6,067 nt of DNA. Source: an uncultured Clostridia bacterium. GTDB taxonomy: Bacteria; Bacillota; Clostridia; UBA1381. Positions 4,620 through 6,067 of the stretch are shown piece after piece. The DNA is taken from the NCBI GenBank assembly GCA_934454215.1, contig CAKSGG010000181.1:1-6067 (forward strand), given 5' to 3'. Within the stretch, counting starts at the first letter, position 1. Each line of letters starts with the position of its first letter. The notes under the pieces were generated by a model. The model was given only the letters and a program-made list of their open reading frames with translations, had not been told where the DNA came from and did not search any database. The translations under genes were made by a program, and so were the position numbers.

Positions 4620-5936
4620 ATGGATTTTCTGAACGGTAAAATCAAAACGATGTATTTTAAATATTTGTCTGCTGCTTTTGGCAGTGCTATGATTACATCT
4701 GTTTATTCTATTGTAGATATGGCTATGGTGGGGCAATATCACGGTCCCGACGGTACGGCGGCCCTTGCGGTTGTAGCACCTGTATGGAATATTATATATA
4801 GCCTTGGTCTTTTAATGGGTATCGGAGGAAGTGTTATTTTCAGTGCTAAACGAGGCAGTAATGAAAATAACGGTGACGAAAACCAATATTTCACCGCTGC
4901 GGTCATAGGGGCGGTTGTTCTGTCGGTTTTGGCATGGATAGGCATATTAGGGTTTGAACGACCTATACTTTTGTTTTTTGGCGCTGATGAATCGCTGCTT
5001 GCTTTGGCGCAGGAATATATGCTGCCTATTAAATGTGTATTCCCGCTGTTTTTGTTTAACCAAATGCTTGCGGCGTTTTTGAGAAATGACAAAAATCCGG
5101 GGCTTGCGACACTTGGTGTATTATCGGGAGGCATTTTTAATATTTTCGGTGATTACTTTTTTGTATTTACCTGTGATATGGGGATATACGGTGCGGGACT
5201 TGCAACAGCCATAGGCTCGGCAGTTTCTTTTATTGTTATGCTTACTCACTTTGCGAGCTGTAAAAATACACTTTGCATAATAAAACCGCAAAATCCGGTC
5301 GTCAAACTCCGAGAGATTTCGATAACGGGCTTTTCTACATTCTTTATAGATGTGGCAATGGGTATTCTTACTGTGCTTTTTAACAGACAAATTATGAAGT
5401 ATCTCGGTGCGGACGCATTGGCAATCTATGGTCCTATTATACAAGTCAGTACATTTGTACAGTGCTGTGCATACAGTGTGGGTCAGGCGGCACAGCCCAT
5501 TATATCCACAAATTACGGAGCAAAAAAGGGAAAGCGGATTATAGAAACACTTCGGCTTGCTCTGATAACAGCGGCGTTTTTCGGAATATTCTGGACTGTA
5601 CTCAGTATGATTTGCCCTAATCTGTATATACGTATCTTTATGAATCCGACAGAGAAAATATTAAATATGGCACCCATGATTATACGGACCTATGCACTTT
5701 CATTTTTGATTCTGCCGTTTAATATTTTTTCGACCTACTATTTTCAGGCGATTATGAAACCGAAAGCGGCATTTGTTGTGTCGGTTGCAAGAGGGCTTGT
5801 CATAAGCGGAGCTTTGATTTTAATTTTGCCCGTAACGCTTGGGGCGGATTCGATATGGCTTGCTATGCCGGTTACAGAGCTGATAGTCATGGCTTATGCC
5901 GCTGTAACTATCAAAAAATATACAAGGGTATTATAG
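4620..5936 (+). CDS. MATE-family multidrug/cation antiporter
   Basis: A 438-residue polytopic membrane protein expected to export drugs or metabolites in exchange for Na+ or H+. It has the usual MATE length and duplicated layout: about twelve hydrophobic segments in two halves, with the join near the polar stretch 215-232. Family features include VDMAMVGQY (32-40), FLRNDKNPGLA (153-163), NIFGDYFFVF (174-183), GAGLATAIG (191-199) and, in the second half, QPIISTNYGAKKGK (292-305). The style is closest to the MepA-like Gram-positive subgroup, an impression rather than a search result. The start is ATG 4620, seven bases after AAGGAGG (4606-4612). An in-frame ATG at 4575 lies inside the leader terminator and adds a Cys/Pro-rich extension foreign to MATE proteins, so it was rejected. 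Expression appears controlled by the leader terminator. The substrate cannot be deduced. Confidence 0.93.
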   Translation: MDFLNGKIKTMYFKYLSAAFGSAMITSVYSIVDMAMVGQYHGPDGTAALAVVAPVWNIIYSLGLLMGIGGSVIFSAKRGSNENNGDENQYFTAAVIGAVVLSVLAWIGILGFERPILLFFGADESLLALAQEYMLPIKCVFPLFLFNQMLAAFLRNDKNPGLATLGVLSGGIFNIFGDYFFVFTCDMGIYGAGLATAIGSAVSFIVMLTHFASCKNTLCIIKPQNPVVKLREISITGFSTFFIDVAMGILTVLFNRQIMKYLGADALAIYGPIIQVSTFVQCCAYSVGQAAQPIISTNYGAKKGKRIIETLRLALITAAFFGIFWTVLSMICPNLYIRIFMNPTEKILNMAPMIIRTYALSFLILPFNIFSTYYFQAIMKPKAAFVVSVARGLVISGALILILPVTLGADSIWLAMPVTELIVMAYAAVTIKKYTRVL

Positions 5937-5944
5937 GGAAACAA

Positions 5945-5992
5945 CAAAAAACAAGGGACTTTCAATTACTTGAAAATTCCTTGTTTGCTTTG
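5945..5992 (+). terminator. Intrinsic terminator of the MATE gene
   Basis: ACAAGGGACTTTCAA (5951-5965) pairs with TTGAAAATTCCTTGT (5970-5984) around a TTAC loop, a 15-bp stem with one G-T pair and one mismatch. An A-run precedes it (5945-5950) and a T-rich tail follows (TTGCTTT), so it may function in both directions. It ends the MATE transcription unit 14 bases after the stop codon. Confidence 0.8.
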
Positions 5993-6067
5993 GTGCGAGG
6001 GTTCTTATAGGATTTAACGAAAAACGCAGTAAAATCAAGGGTTTCAGACAGTCGATAAACGGTATTA

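Noticed and set aside
4739..5134. 131-residue minus-strand ORF opposite the MATE gene
   Set aside because: It lies wholly inside a clear MATE coding region, is Pro/Ser/Lys-rich with no recognisable domain, and is a frame shadow. The other minus-strand ORFs inside the hydrolase, glyA and MATE genes are shadows for the same reason.
5962..6067. Minus-strand frame open from the right end of the window, ending at 5962
   Set aside because: About 35 codons with no recognisable motif, overlapping the MATE terminator, and a second minus frame is equally open; not enough to call a gene or an attachment site.

Overview
The window looks like part of a low-GC Gram-positive (Bacillota, class Clostridia, probably gut-associated) chromosome. 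Supporting signs are AT-rich DNA, strong AAGGAG-type ribosome binding sites, textbook sigma-A promoters with 17-base spacers, U-tailed intrinsic terminators, and a DUF3502/LipO-type sugar-binding lipoprotein. This placement is inferred from style and protein families. All convincing genes lie on the plus strand.

Layout, left to right. (1) 1-510 is the C-terminal end of a sugar ABC transporter solute-binding lipoprotein, followed by a perfect 12-bp hairpin. (2) 543-722 is a gene-free leader holding an elaborate, probably folded inverted-repeat structure. (3) 723-1646 and 1882-2805 are two tandem copies of a compact 307-residue GH29-like (alpha-L-fucosidase-type) glycoside hydrolase. (4) 3042-4280 is glyA (serine hydroxymethyltransferase), with its own promoter and a strong terminator. 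(5) 4360-4479 is a doubtful 39-codon ORF. (6) 4485-5936 is a MATE-family efflux gene with a sigma-A promoter and a roughly 100-base leader. That leader contains an intrinsic terminator and possibly a tiny leader peptide, the architecture of a transcription attenuator. (7) 5937-6067 holds a terminator and then sequence I cannot assign.

The most notable structure is the 1,159-base tandem duplication. Positions 909-1871 and 2068-3030 are identical over 963 bases, including all non-coding DNA between genes. The first ~185 bases of the two hydrolase genes differ at 13 sites, mostly synonymous. Because the unit includes the intergenic region before glyA, the second hydrolase copy sits behind a perfect duplicate of the glyA promoter, 5' untranslated region and ribosome binding site, whereas copy 1 has a different leader and a TTG start. 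A 13-base sequence shared by the translation-start regions of copy 1 and glyA marks the likely recombination seam.

Functionally, the left side reads as the end of a carbohydrate-uptake locus (binding lipoprotein plus a probably cytoplasmic glycosidase). The right side is one-carbon metabolism (glyA) and an independently controlled efflux pump. No mobile element, CRISPR array, tRNA or rRNA was recognised.
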